Notes under the pieces: generated by a model
Databases searched by the model: none
Told to the model about the DNA's origin: nothing
What the model saw: the letters and a program-made list of their open reading frames with translations, nothing else
Part shown: positions 19,023-27,394 of the stretch, piece by piece
How the letters are laid out: every line of letters starts with the position of its first letter
How positions within the stretch are numbered: position 1 is the stretch's first letter
Translations under genes and position numbers: made by a program
Origin: UBA4656 sp002405525
GTDB lineage: Bacteria > Pseudomonadota > Gammaproteobacteria > Xanthomonadales > Ahniellaceae
Length of the DNA stretch: 64,000 nucleotides
Assembly (NCBI GenBank): GCA_036723735.1
Contig: DAIMGT010000002.1
Location: forward strand, 59,408-123,407
Direction of reading: 5' to 3'

Positions 19023-22000
19023 TCAGAACTCGATACGCAAGCCGAGCGCCAGATTGTCCTGCGAGTATCCCGACTGTCCGGCACGGCGCTCGTAGTAGAC
19101 GAATGCCGATCGGCCGTCGGCGAACACGCCGGACAGGCCGATCCCGAGGTTCAGGTAGTCGGTGTCGACCGCGGATTGCGGCACTAGGATCGCGGTGCCG
19201 GTCGGGTCGTTCGCGAAGCGCGCGACGATGTCGTCCGGTGTGTCTTCGAACTCGTGCAGGAACTCGATCTGCGCGTGCGGGACCAGCACGCCCCACGACG
19301 TGCTCAGGGTGTAGGACACCTTGCCGCCCACGACGGCCTCCATCGACTTCAGTTCACGCGCCTCGACCGCCATCGCGAGCCCGCCGCCGGGCGCGGACGG
19401 GTTGGACATGCGTTCGCTGTAGGCCTCGAAGTCGACCTGCGTAAGGGTAGCGCGTGCATAGGGCCCGACGCTCCACGCGCCGACGCTGAAGTCGCGTCCG
19501 GCGGAGATCGCGAACTGGGTCTGGTCGCCGTCGGGAGAAGCGGTCGCGATCTGGTCGACCGACTGCATGGCGCCGCCGGCGCCGCGGAGTTGATAGCGGA
19601 TGCGGCGGCTGAGTTCATAGCTGTTGCGACCGTAGGTCAGGACTGCGTCCGCGAACCAGGCATCGCCCTGGTACCAGGTGGTGTAGAGGGAGCCGCTGTA
19701 GCCGGCGGTTTCCAGCGAGCCCTGGTCGAAGGCCACGTCGGTGTCGTTGCTGTTGTAGCCGAGTGCGGCGCCGAACACCAAGCGATCGGACCAGCGGTAG
19801 TCGACTCCGGCGGTCAGACCCCAGGTGTCGAACGAATAGCCCGGCGATCCGCCTTTCGCATCGCGGTCGCCGGTGCCGATGGTGCCGCTGGCGAAGAAAC
19901 CCCAGCGCGAGAAGTCGGCGCCGACCTCGTCGCCGGCGGCCCCGCCGCCGTCACCCGCCACGAGAGTGGACGGCAGGAACGACAGCGGCAGCACGCCGCT
20001 GCCGCCTGCGATGGCCAGGCCGCCGAGGCTGTTGCCCGCCGCGCCGCTGCGCAGGGCGGCGATCCGTGCCTTCAGGTTGTCGAATTGCGCCGCGGTGGTA
20101 TTGAACGCGGCATCGTCCTGTGCGGCGGCCTCGTCGTTGAGCATCTGGCTCAACGCCCGCTCCACGTCGGCCGGATTCCCGCCCGCGTTGCCGACCAGTT
20201 CGGAGCAGCGCGCCAGCAGGTCCCGCTGCCCGGCGGTGAGGGCGCCGGTTTGCGCCTGTCGCGCGAGGGCGGGACAGGCCGCATCGATCGCTTCCGCGAC
20301 CGCGATCTGACCTTCATCGAGGCCACCGATGTTGGAAACGCCGCCGTTGAGGCTGAAGGACAGGGGGGGCACCGCCGGCGAATCGGGAATGCTGGCGGAG
20401 ACGTTCGCCACGCCCGGGATGCCGAGGGTGACGGTGGTCGACGCCTCGCCCTGTGCATTGGTCACGCTGCTCGCCGGACTGGCGCTGCCGTTCGCCACGG
20501 GCGTGACGCGCCAGGCGATCGTCGCGCCTGGGATCGGAGCGCCCGCAGGGGTGCGCAGGCGCACCACCAGCGGAGCGGAGGGGGCGCCGGTTGCCAGAGC
20601 CTGGTCGTTGCCGGATGCGATCTGGAACGACGCGCCGGACGGCACCACCGAGGTTGCCGTGGCGGAAAAGCCGATGCTGCCGCCGCCTGGGAGGTCGGCG
20701 CGCACCGTGTTGGCGCCCGGCGCGGGTCCCAGCGTGAATTGATTGCTGGCGCGACCGGCGGCGTCGGTGACCGTGGTGGCGCTGTCGAGGCGGCCGCCTC
20801 CGGCGGTGACGGTCCAGGTGATGGGCACGCCGCCGAGGCCCTTCGCGCCCTCCGGCGGCTGGGCCAGTTGCACCACCAGCGGCTGCGGCAGCCGACTGCC
20901 GGCAGTCGCGGTCTGGTTGTTGCCACCGGCGGCCGCGGCGCCCGCCGCGAACGAAGTCGCGGTGGCGGTGGCGCTGAACTGTCCGCCCGCCAGGGCCGCC
21001 CGGATCCGCACCATGCCGGGCGACGGGCCGTAACGGAAGCGCACCGAAGCGGTGCCGTTGGCGCCGACCACGTCGCTGCTGTTGATCAGGGTGGCGTTGC
21101 CGGCGACCACGGCGAACTGCACCGTCTCGCCGTTGGCGGGGCGCCCGGCGGAGTTGGTCGCGCTGAATACGATCGGCAGATCGGCCTCGCTTCCGGCCGC
21201 GCCGGTCTGGTTGTCGCCGCTGGAGATTTCGAGGCCTCCCCCTCCCAGAGCGGCGATCACCCGGAAGCGCGCCGCCTCGCCGCCCGGCAGGCTGGCGACG
21301 ATCACCGATTCGCCCGCCGTGGGGCCGTGGACGAAGGTATTGCTGGTGCGACCGTCGGCGCCGGTGACGGTCGTCTCGGAGGCCAGTCGCGGCCCGACGC
21401 CGAATCCGACGCCCCACGACACGGTCACGCCGGCGACCGGCAGGCCGCGCATATCCCGCACCTCGAGAACCAACGGTTGGCCGGCGGCGGCCGGCGGTCC
21501 GGACTGAGCATCGCCAGCGACTACTGCTACTGTCCTTCGGGTCTGGACCTCGACGTTGAAAGTCGTGGACTGGAAACCCGGCAGGCGGGCCTCGACGATC
21601 ACACCGCCCTCCCGGGCCCCGACGCGCAGCGTGGCACTGGACCGCCCGGTGCTGAAGTCGATCGGCGAGTTGGTGCTCTGGGTGCCGTTCGGCAGGAATA
21701 CGCCGTCACCCGAAACCACGACGAAATCCATTCCCTCGTCGCTTCTCTCCTCGCCGCGAGATTCGAGTTCCGCGACCAGCTCGAGAGTCTGTCCGGCCTG
21801 CACGACGGCGCCGTTTCCGGATATGGCGAGAATGCGTGGCGGATCGATCGGAAGTCCGAACAGGAAGAAGCTGCCACCCGGTGCCTCCTGCAGCGCGCAG
21901 GGCATGGACTGCACCGACACCACGATCGATCCGCCCTCGTCGCCGGCGACCACGCGCACGTCGGACACGGTCGCGGCGAAGGTGGAACCGCTGAGCGGTG

Positions 22001-22349
22001 TCCAGGGCGCGCTGGTGACCAGCGTCCGGCTGCCGCTGGCGGCGAATATCGCGTCGCCCGTAATCAGCAGTGAGAACTGCACGTTGCCCATCGGTGGCGC
22101 GCTGGCGAAGGCCCCGGTCTGCCGGAACACCAAGGGGGCGCTGGGTACGCCGGGCGTCAGCTGCTGGCCGTCGCCCTGCAGCAGTTGAACCGGGCAAGCG
22201 ATCTGCGCATGTGCCGGCGCGACGCCCGCGAGGAGCCAACCGAGCAGACCTGCCGCAAGACAGCGCACCCAGACCGCCACGAAGGTGCGGGAAAAGCCAC
22301 GCTTCCCGGCCGGCCCTCTGCTGGCAACCGTGAACTCAGCGCCGCTCAT
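19023..22349 (-). CDS. Autotransporter-type outer membrane protein with six Ig-like modules
   Basis: This 1108-residue protein has an extended signal peptide (about 1-48, cleavage after AHA). Six repeated beta-rich modules follow, starting near residues 58, 177, 278, 377, 475 and 580. Several begin with a G[DN]xQ motif followed by PLV, and the later ones end with a conserved T/S-V-T-x-A-x-G-x-[AT]-S stretch and G-x-P-G. These resemble bacterial Ig-like (Big1/invasin) domains. A helical linker (about 685-770) precedes a 12-strand-like barrel domain (about 812-1108) ending in the outer-membrane terminal phenylalanine LGLRIEF. It is likely inserted in the outer membrane with the Ig stalk exposed. 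The ligand is unknown. It is divergent from the caspase-like gene. Confidence 0.88.
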   Translation of the reverse strand: MSGAEFTVASRGPAGKRGFSRTFVAVWVRCLAAGLLGWLLAGVAPAHAQIACPVQLLQGDGQQLTPGVPSAPLVFRQTGAFASAPPMGNVQFSLLITGDAIFAASGSRTLVTSAPWTPLSGSTFAATVSDVRVVAGDEGGSIVVSVQSMPCALQEAPGGSFFLFGLPIDPPRILAISGNGAVVQAGQTLELVAELESRGEERSDEGMDFVVVSGDGVFLPNGTQSTNSPIDFSTGRSSATLRVGAREGGVIVEARLPGFQSTTFNVEVQTRRTVAVVAGDAQSGPPAAAGQPLVLEVRDMRGLPVAGVTVSWGVGFGVGPRLASETTVTGADGRTSNTFVHGPTAGESVIVASLPGGEAARFRVIAALGGGGLEISSGDNQTGAAGSEADLPIVFSATNSAGRPANGETVQFAVVAGNATLINSSDVVGANGTASVRFRYGPSPGMVRIRAALAGGQFSATATATSFAAGAAAAGGNNQTATAGSRLPQPLVVQLAQPPEGAKGLGGVPITWTVTAGGGRLDSATTVTDAAGRASNQFTLGPAPGANTVRADLPGGGSIGFSATATSVVPSGASFQIASGNDQALATGAPSAPLVVRLRTPAGAPIPGATIAWRVTPVANGSASPASSVTNAQGEASTTVTLGIPGVANVSASIPDSPAVPPLSFSLNGGVSNIGGLDEGQIAVAEAIDAACPALARQAQTGALTAGQRDLLARCSELVGNAGGNPADVERALSQMLNDEAAAQDDAAFNTTAAQFDNLKARIAALRSGAAGNSLGGLAIAGGSGVLPLSFLPSTLVAGDGGGAAGDEVGADFSRWGFFASGTIGTGDRDAKGGSPGYSFDTWGLTAGVDYRWSDRLVFGAALGYNSNDTDVAFDQGSLETAGYSGSLYTTWYQGDAWFADAVLTYGRNSYELSRRIRYQLRGAGGAMQSVDQIATASPDGDQTQFAISAGRDFSVGAWSVGPYARATLTQVDFEAYSERMSNPSAPGGGLAMAVEARELKSMEAVVGGKVSYTLSTSWGVLVPHAQIEFLHEFEDTPDDIVARFANDPTGTAILVPQSAVDTDYLNLGIGLSGVFADGRSAFVYYERRAGQSGYSQDNLALGLRIEF

Positions 22350-22455
22350 CGCACCTGCCCCCGCCTGCGTGGCTATACTCCGCAGCGTACTACAGCGATC
22401 GCGAGGCGCGGAAGCGCAGCGCCGGCGGCGACGCGACTCAGGAGGCCATCCTCAG

Positions 22456-24843
22456 ATGCGCAATGCTCCCTCGAAGCCCGGTCTGCGTCGGCTGGCCGTG
22501 GGTACTGCTGCCGCACTGGCGGCCGCACTCGCTGTCTGGCCCGCGAAACACCCTGTCGCCGCCACCGTCCGCAACGCCGAGGACCTGCTGATCGTCGACT
22601 GCCTGCTGCCCGGGCAAGTCCGCAAGCTCGGACGGCAGACGACGTTCCTGTCGGCCAGGCGCCCGATCCGCACCACCCAGGCCGACTGCGAGATCCGAGG
22701 TGGCGAGTTCGTGTCCTACGATCGCGCGGACTATCGCACCGCCCTGCAGGTCTGGATCGGCCAGGCGGAAGCCGGCGACGCGGAGGCGCAGAACTACGTC
22801 GGCGAGATCTACCTCAAGGGTCTCGGCACCGCGCCGGACTACGGCAAGGCGGCGGCGTGGTTCGGGAAAGCCGTTGCGCAGGGCAACAAGCGCGCGATGA
22901 TCAATCTCGGCTTCCTGCATGAGGAAGGCTTGGGCATGGCGCGCGACCTGACGCGCGCCCTGAACCTCTACCGCCAGGCGTCGGGCAGCAAGGATGAGCT
23001 GCTGTTCGCCTCCGCCGTGACCGCGCAGGCCGAGGCGGCGAAGGCCGAGATCGCTGCGCTGCGGCAGACGATCGACGCCCAGCGCGAAGAGGCGGCGCGG
23101 CTGCGGGAGGAAAACGACGGCCTCAAGCGTCAGCTCGGCCAGCGCCGCGCGGCGCTGCAGGACGGTGAGAAGGAAATCGCCCGTCTGCGCGCCGAACTGG
23201 TGTCCCGGCAGGCGGCGATGGTTCCCGCGGAACAGGCCGCGAAGCTGGTCCGTCTGCAGGCCACGCTCGATGCGCAGGACGGGGAGGTTTCGGTGCAGCG
23301 CGCGGCGATCGAAAGGGATCGCGCGGGTTATGTGGCGCGGGCCGAGTCGAGCCGGCTCCGCCTGGCCGAGTTGCGTGCGCAGGAGGCGGAACTCGCCGGC
23401 AGTCAGGATCAGGCCGCCAGGGTGGAGCTGGCTCGGGTCCGCTCCGCGGCCACTGAACTTGCGCTCCAGCTCGACGAGGCGATGACCGGGATGGAAGCGA
23501 TGCAGCGGCGGCTGGCCGAGAGCGAGGCGAGGATGGCCGAGCAGCAGGCGCGTTTCGACGGCGAGCGGCAAGCGATGCAGGCGGCGGTCGCGGGATCGGC
23601 GCAGGACCGCGACCTGCTGCTGGTGCTGGAGCAGCAGTTGGCCCAGAAGCAGCGCGAAGTCGGTCGCCAGCGCGAGCAGATCGTCGCCCTGGAGCGGCAG
23701 ATCGGTGGTCCGGCGCCGCCCGGCATTGCGCTGGCATCGCTCGGCGGCGGTCCGCTGCTCGAAATCATCGATCCGCCGCTGACGGTGACCCGTGGCCGGC
23801 AGGCGGCGATGGTGCGCGGCGATGGTGCGTCGGAGCTGTTGGGCAAGGTGGTCGCGCGCGCTGGGCTGTCGGCGCTGGAGGTCAACGGGCGGCAGGTCGC
23901 GGTCGGCGCCAACGGGCTGTTCCGGGTAAGCGTGCCGGTGTCGGCGGAGGGCACCACGGTCCAGGTCGCCGCGATCGACCGCGCGGGGAGCCGCGCGCGG
24001 GTCGAGTTCGCCCTGCTGCCGCTCGCTGGCGGCGGAACCGCGACGGCTCCCGCCGCGGCGCCGGGTGCAGGCGGCGCGCGGCCGCTGCCGCGCGGCGTCA
24101 AGCTGGGTCGCTACCACGCCCTGGTGATCGGCAACGACGACTACACGGACTACCCGGACCTGGTCAGCGCCGGTGCGGACGCGCGCCGGGTGGGCTCCGT
24201 ACTCAAGGGTCGCTACGGCTTTGAAACGCGCGTCCTGACCGACGCCAGCCGCTTCGACATCCTGTCTGCGCTGAACGACTACCGTGAGTCACTGACCGCC
24301 GAGGACAATCTGGTGGTTTACTTCGCCGGCCACGGCGAGATCGACCCGAACGGCAAGGAGGGGTTCTGGGTACCGGTCGACGGTCGCGCCAACGAGACTG
24401 CGACCTGGATCTCGAACCGAGCGATCAGCGACATCCTCAACACCATGCAGGCGCGGCACGTGATGGTGGTCGCCGACTCCTGCTACTCCGGCGCCATGAC
24501 GCGGGCTTCGGTGCCGGTCTTCAACGTCGCGCTCTCCGATGCGCAGTGGGTGCAGTGGGTTTCGGATCGCGCCGCCAGCCGCTCGCGCACCGCGCTGACG
24601 TCGGGCGGGCTTGCGCCGGTTCCGGACACCGCGGCGGGTGGCAACTCGCTGTTCGCGCAGGCCTTCGTGGCGGCGCTGGAGGACAACCGTTCGCTGTTGC
24701 CAGCGCAGCGACTGTTCCGTGAGGTCAGCCTGAGCCTCGCCACCGCGGCCACCGAGACCAGTTTGCCGCAGGCACCGGAGTACGCGCCGATCCAGTTCGC
24801 CGGCCACGAGGCGGGCGAGTTCTTCTTCCAGCCGAAGGGCTGA
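22456..24843 (+). CDS. Exported Sel1-repeat / coiled-coil / caspase-like (peptidase C14) protein
   Basis: The 795-residue protein starts at an ATG preceded by caggagg. Residues 1-36 look like a signal peptide. Two Sel1 (TPR-like) repeats span about 92-175 and a long coiled coil runs from 190 to 416. A beta-rich Ig-like segment spans about 435-525. The C-terminal caspase-like domain (about 550-790) has the catalytic dyad H626 (YFAGHGE) and C676 (VADSCYSG). Caspase-like bacterial proteases usually cut after basic residues and act in programmed responses or protein processing. Export to the periplasm or surface is inferred. A -10-like TATACT lies at 22374-22379. Its neighbours are the autotransporter, phosphatase and kinase genes. 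Confidence 0.88.
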   Translation: MRNAPSKPGLRRLAVGTAAALAAALAVWPAKHPVAATVRNAEDLLIVDCLLPGQVRKLGRQTTFLSARRPIRTTQADCEIRGGEFVSYDRADYRTALQVWIGQAEAGDAEAQNYVGEIYLKGLGTAPDYGKAAAWFGKAVAQGNKRAMINLGFLHEEGLGMARDLTRALNLYRQASGSKDELLFASAVTAQAEAAKAEIAALRQTIDAQREEAARLREENDGLKRQLGQRRAALQDGEKEIARLRAELVSRQAAMVPAEQAAKLVRLQATLDAQDGEVSVQRAAIERDRAGYVARAESSRLRLAELRAQEAELAGSQDQAARVELARVRSAATELALQLDEAMTGMEAMQRRLAESEARMAEQQARFDGERQAMQAAVAGSAQDRDLLLVLEQQLAQKQREVGRQREQIVALERQIGGPAPPGIALASLGGGPLLEIIDPPLTVTRGRQAAMVRGDGASELLGKVVARAGLSALEVNGRQVAVGANGLFRVSVPVSAEGTTVQVAAIDRAGSRARVEFALLPLAGGGTATAPAAAPGAGGARPLPRGVKLGRYHALVIGNDDYTDYPDLVSAGADARRVGSVLKGRYGFETRVLTDASRFDILSALNDYRESLTAEDNLVVYFAGHGEIDPNGKEGFWVPVDGRANETATWISNRAISDILNTMQARHVMVVADSCYSGAMTRASVPVFNVALSDAQWVQWVSDRAASRSRTALTSGGLAPVPDTAAGGNSLFAQAFVAALEDNRSLLPAQRLFREVSLSLATAATETSLPQAPEYAPIQFAGHEAGEFFFQPKG

Positions 24844-24889
24844 GAGGCTGCGAAAAGACAGCCTCTATGGCGGGCCGTTGATGGCCCGC
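24843..24889 (+). other. Tandem hairpins after the caspase-like gene (possible terminator)
   Basis: The eight-pair stem AGAGGCTG/CAGCCTCT begins at the last base of the stop codon. A second stem CGGGCC/GGCCCG follows at 24871-24888. There is no T-tract, so intrinsic termination would be weak. Confidence 0.4.
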
Positions 24890-24896
24890 GCGCGGG

Positions 24897-24925
24897 TTGT
24901 CCAAGCGCCCCGGCCTGCGTATCAT
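24897..24925 (+). promoter_or_regulatory. sigma70-like promoter for tRNA-Ser(CGA)
   Basis: TTGTCC, a 17-base spacer and TATCAT, about 70 bases before the tRNA. Confidence 0.6.
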
Positions 24926-24995
24926 TTGCAGCCCGGCGCGGCGCTTCGACGCCGCGCGCCCCGCCGGCCAGCCACGCCGCCGGGGCACGGGTCGC

Positions 24996-25086
24996 GGAGA
25001 GGTGGCAGAGTGGTCGAATGCGCCGGATTCGAAATCCGGTTTACGGGTCTCCCGTAACGTGGGTTCGAATCCCACCCTCTCCGCCA
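24996..25086 (+). tRNA. tRNA-Ser (anticodon CGA)
   Basis: Acceptor GGAGAGG pairs with CCTCTCC, then G and encoded CCA. The stem CCGGA/TCCGG encloses TTCGAAA, giving CGA, with a long variable arm. Confidence 0.97.
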
Positions 25087-25142
25087 GTCTCGTTGTCGGA
25101 ACGCCCCCCGGCCGGAGGCGTCTCCCTTTCCGGAGCGTCGGC

Positions 25143-25550
25143 ATGTTCCTGATCAACACTCCCGTTTCCTTCGGCGAACTGATCGACAAGATCACGATCC
25201 TCGAGATCAAGGCCCAACGGATCGCGGAGCCGGCCAAGCTCGCCAATGTGCGACGTGAGCTCGACCTGCTTGCAGCCACCTGGGCGGCGCACCAGGCGTC
25301 GGTCGCCGACATCTCAGACCTGCGTTCCGCGCTGCGGATGGTCAACGAGCGCCTGTGGGTGATCGAGGACGACATCCGGGTCAAGGAGCAGCGGCAGGAG
25401 TTCGATGCCGTCTTCATCCGCCTCGCGCGCTCGGTGTACTTCGAGAACGACGAGCGCGCGAGGATCAAGCGCGCGATCAATGAGCGACTGGGTTCCAGCC
25501 TGGTCGAAGAGAAGTCCTACCAGGACTACGGCAGCGCCAGCCCGCTCTGA
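25143..25550 (+). CDS. Conserved DUF6165-like protein, LPS-associated
   Basis: The 135-residue acidic helical protein begins MFLINTPVSFGELIDKITIL, resembling the uncharacterised DUF6165 family, which is often found near lipopolysaccharide or glycosyltransferase genes. No signal peptide, membrane segment or catalytic motif is visible. The ATG follows ccggag. It starts 56 bases after a tRNA-Ser and ends 12 bases from the convergent GT9 gene, whose neighbourhood points to LPS core work. Biochemical function is unknown; the family name is from memory. Confidence 0.75.
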   Translation: MFLINTPVSFGELIDKITILEIKAQRIAEPAKLANVRRELDLLAATWAAHQASVADISDLRSALRMVNERLWVIEDDIRVKEQRQEFDAVFIRLARSVYFENDERARIKRAINERLGSSLVEEKSYQDYGSASPL

Positions 25551-25562
25551 GGCGTCCGCCGA

Positions 25563-26621
25563 TCAGCGCGGCGGGCACGTCGCCAGCAGCGCGTCCAGGC
25601 GTTCGATGGCGGCTTCGGCTTCGACCAGGTCCATTGCGCCGGGGACTTCGATCCTGGCGCCCCACGGCAGCGCGGATGCAGCGACGCCGCGGAAACGACG
25701 CGCTGCGGCATCGTAGCGGTCCACGCACCATTCGCGACTCGAGTAGGGGCCGCTGCGCGCCGGATTGCTCGCCGCATGCAGGCCGATCACCGGCGTGCCC
25801 ATCGCGTTGGCCATGTGCATCGGCCCGGAGTCCGGCGTCAAAAGCGCCACCGCGCGGCGGCTTAGCGCCAGGAACTGCTTGAGCGTGTCGCGGCCGACCA
25901 GGTCCACCGCAGGCCGCCGCATGGTGCCGAGGATCGCATCGGCGGTGCGGCGCTCGAGTTCGCTGCGGCCGCCGCAGATTGCCACCCGCAGGCCGTGGCG
26001 CGCGATCGCATGGTCTGCTACCGCGGCGTAGCGCTCGGGGCGCCAGTTGCGCAGCGGGTGGCTGGAGCAGGGATTGAGCAGCAGGGTCGGCTCGTCCCCC
26101 GGCAGAAGGGCGCACGCCGCCTCCTCCTCGGCGGACGGCACCGGCAGGTCCCAGCGCACCCGGGTCTGCTTCAGGCCCAGCGGTTCGCAGAAGCTGCCGA
26201 TCGCGTCCAGCGCATGCTCGCCGCGGCGCGCCGCGATGCGCTCGCGCACGAACAGTCCGTGCAGGTCCTTCGAGCGCGCGCGGTCGTAGCCGATGCGGCG
26301 GTCGGCCTGCACCAGGGTCGACAGCAGGTTGGCGCGCAGCGCGACCTGGCAGTGCAGCAGCACGTCGAAGCGGCGCCCTCGCAGGGCCGCCGCCACCGAA
26401 CGCGCGCCGACCCAGCCGGAGCGCTTGTCGAAGGCCACGAATTCCACGCCGGGCAGATCGCCGACCAGTCGCGACTCGACCTTGCCGACGATCCAGGTGA
26501 TTGCCACGTCCGGCCAGGCGTCGCGCAGAGTGTGCACCAGCGGCACCACGTGGGTGGCATCGCCCAGCGCGGACAGGCGCAGGATGCAGATGGAACGGGG
26601 GACTGGAATCACGCGGGGCAC
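25563..26621 (-). CDS. waaC: Glycosyltransferase family 9, probable LPS heptosyltransferase I
   Basis: The 352-residue GT-B protein has the family's N-terminal ILRLSALGDATHVVPL motif (residues about 12-27). The C-terminal nucleotide-sugar site contains LTPDSGPMHMANAMGTPVIGL. Heptosyltransferases add L-glycero-D-manno-heptose to the Kdo of the inner core at the cytoplasmic membrane face. WaaC versus WaaF cannot be decided by eye; the adjacent Kdo kinase gene favours inner-core work. Divergent from kdkA with a 44-base gap. Confidence 0.82.
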   Translation of the reverse strand: MPRVIPVPRSICILRLSALGDATHVVPLVHTLRDAWPDVAITWIVGKVESRLVGDLPGVEFVAFDKRSGWVGARSVAAALRGRRFDVLLHCQVALRANLLSTLVQADRRIGYDRARSKDLHGLFVRERIAARRGEHALDAIGSFCEPLGLKQTRVRWDLPVPSAEEEAACALLPGDEPTLLLNPCSSHPLRNWRPERYAAVADHAIARHGLRVAICGGRSELERRTADAILGTMRRPAVDLVGRDTLKQFLALSRRAVALLTPDSGPMHMANAMGTPVIGLHAASNPARSGPYSSREWCVDRYDAAARRFRGVAASALPWGARIEVPGAMDLVEAEAAIERLDALLATCPPR

Positions 26622-26665
26622 GCTAGAATGGGTCCTTCGGCTCCGCAGATGCTAGTGCCCACCGC

Positions 26666-27394
26666 ATGGAGCTCAAAGCGCAGGTGACCGCCACGCCCGA
26701 CGGCGCGATGGTGCACGACCCGACGCGGCTCGGCCCCGTCGCCGACCCCGCGTGGCTGGATGACGCGCACTGGCGCGCGGCCGGGTCGGTGTCCACGCCG
26801 CCGGGTGGCCGCGGGGCCGCGCTGCGCGTGTGGACTCCGGCCGGCGCCGCCGTGTTGCGCCACTTTCGGCGTGGCGGCCTGGTCGCCCGCATCAACCGCG
26901 ACCGCTATCTGTGGCAAGGCGCATCCGCGACCCGTCCGTTCCAGGAGTTCGCCCTGCTGCAGGCGATCGCCGACGCTGGCCTGCCCGCGCCCGTCCCGCT
27001 GGCGGCGCGATACCGTCGTGCGGGCCTGTGGTACCGCGGCGACCTGCTCACGCAGGCGATCGAGGGCGTGCGCACGCTGGCCCAGTGCCTCGCCGAGACA
27101 CCGTCGGTGGTCGACTGGGCCCTGATCGGGCGCACCATCGGCCGCTTCCACGCGCGCGGCTTCCCGCACCCGGACCTGAATGCGCACAATGTCCTGCTCG
27201 GAGACGGCGCCTGCCACCTGGTCGACTTCGACCGCGGCGCGGCCGCCGTGCCGGCGGCGGAGTGGCAGCAGGCCAACCTCGCGCGGCTGCGCCGCTCGCT
27301 CGACAAGCTGCATGCCCCGGCCCGCGTGCCGGGGTTCGTGTCGGCCTGCTGGCCCGCCCTGTGTGCGGCGCATGCGGCGGAGGTGGTGACGTGA
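26666..27394 (+). CDS. kdkA: 3-deoxy-D-manno-octulosonic acid (Kdo) kinase
   Basis: The 242-residue kinase-fold protein has the KdkA hallmarks RYLWQG and SATRPFQEFALL-type segments near residues 85-100. The catalytic loop is HPDLNAHNVLL (about 171-181), followed by the metal-binding VDFDRG. It phosphorylates Kdo in lipid A-core, a substitute for a second Kdo in some Gammaproteobacteria. A -10-like TAGAAT lies at 26624-26629. The stop overlaps the next gene's GTG start. Confidence 0.9.
   Translation: MELKAQVTATPDGAMVHDPTRLGPVADPAWLDDAHWRAAGSVSTPPGGRGAALRVWTPAGAAVLRHFRRGGLVARINRDRYLWQGASATRPFQEFALLQAIADAGLPAPVPLAARYRRAGLWYRGDLLTQAIEGVRTLAQCLAETPSVVDWALIGRTIGRFHARGFPHPDLNAHNVLLGDGACHLVDFDRGAAAVPAAEWQQANLARLRRSLDKLHAPARVPGFVSACWPALCAAHAAEVVT

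Noticed and set aside
19254..22073. A 939-codon open frame antisense to the autotransporter gene
   Set aside because: Arginine/glycine/alanine-rich, no domain, no ribosome binding site; arises from scarce stops opposite a GC-rich gene.
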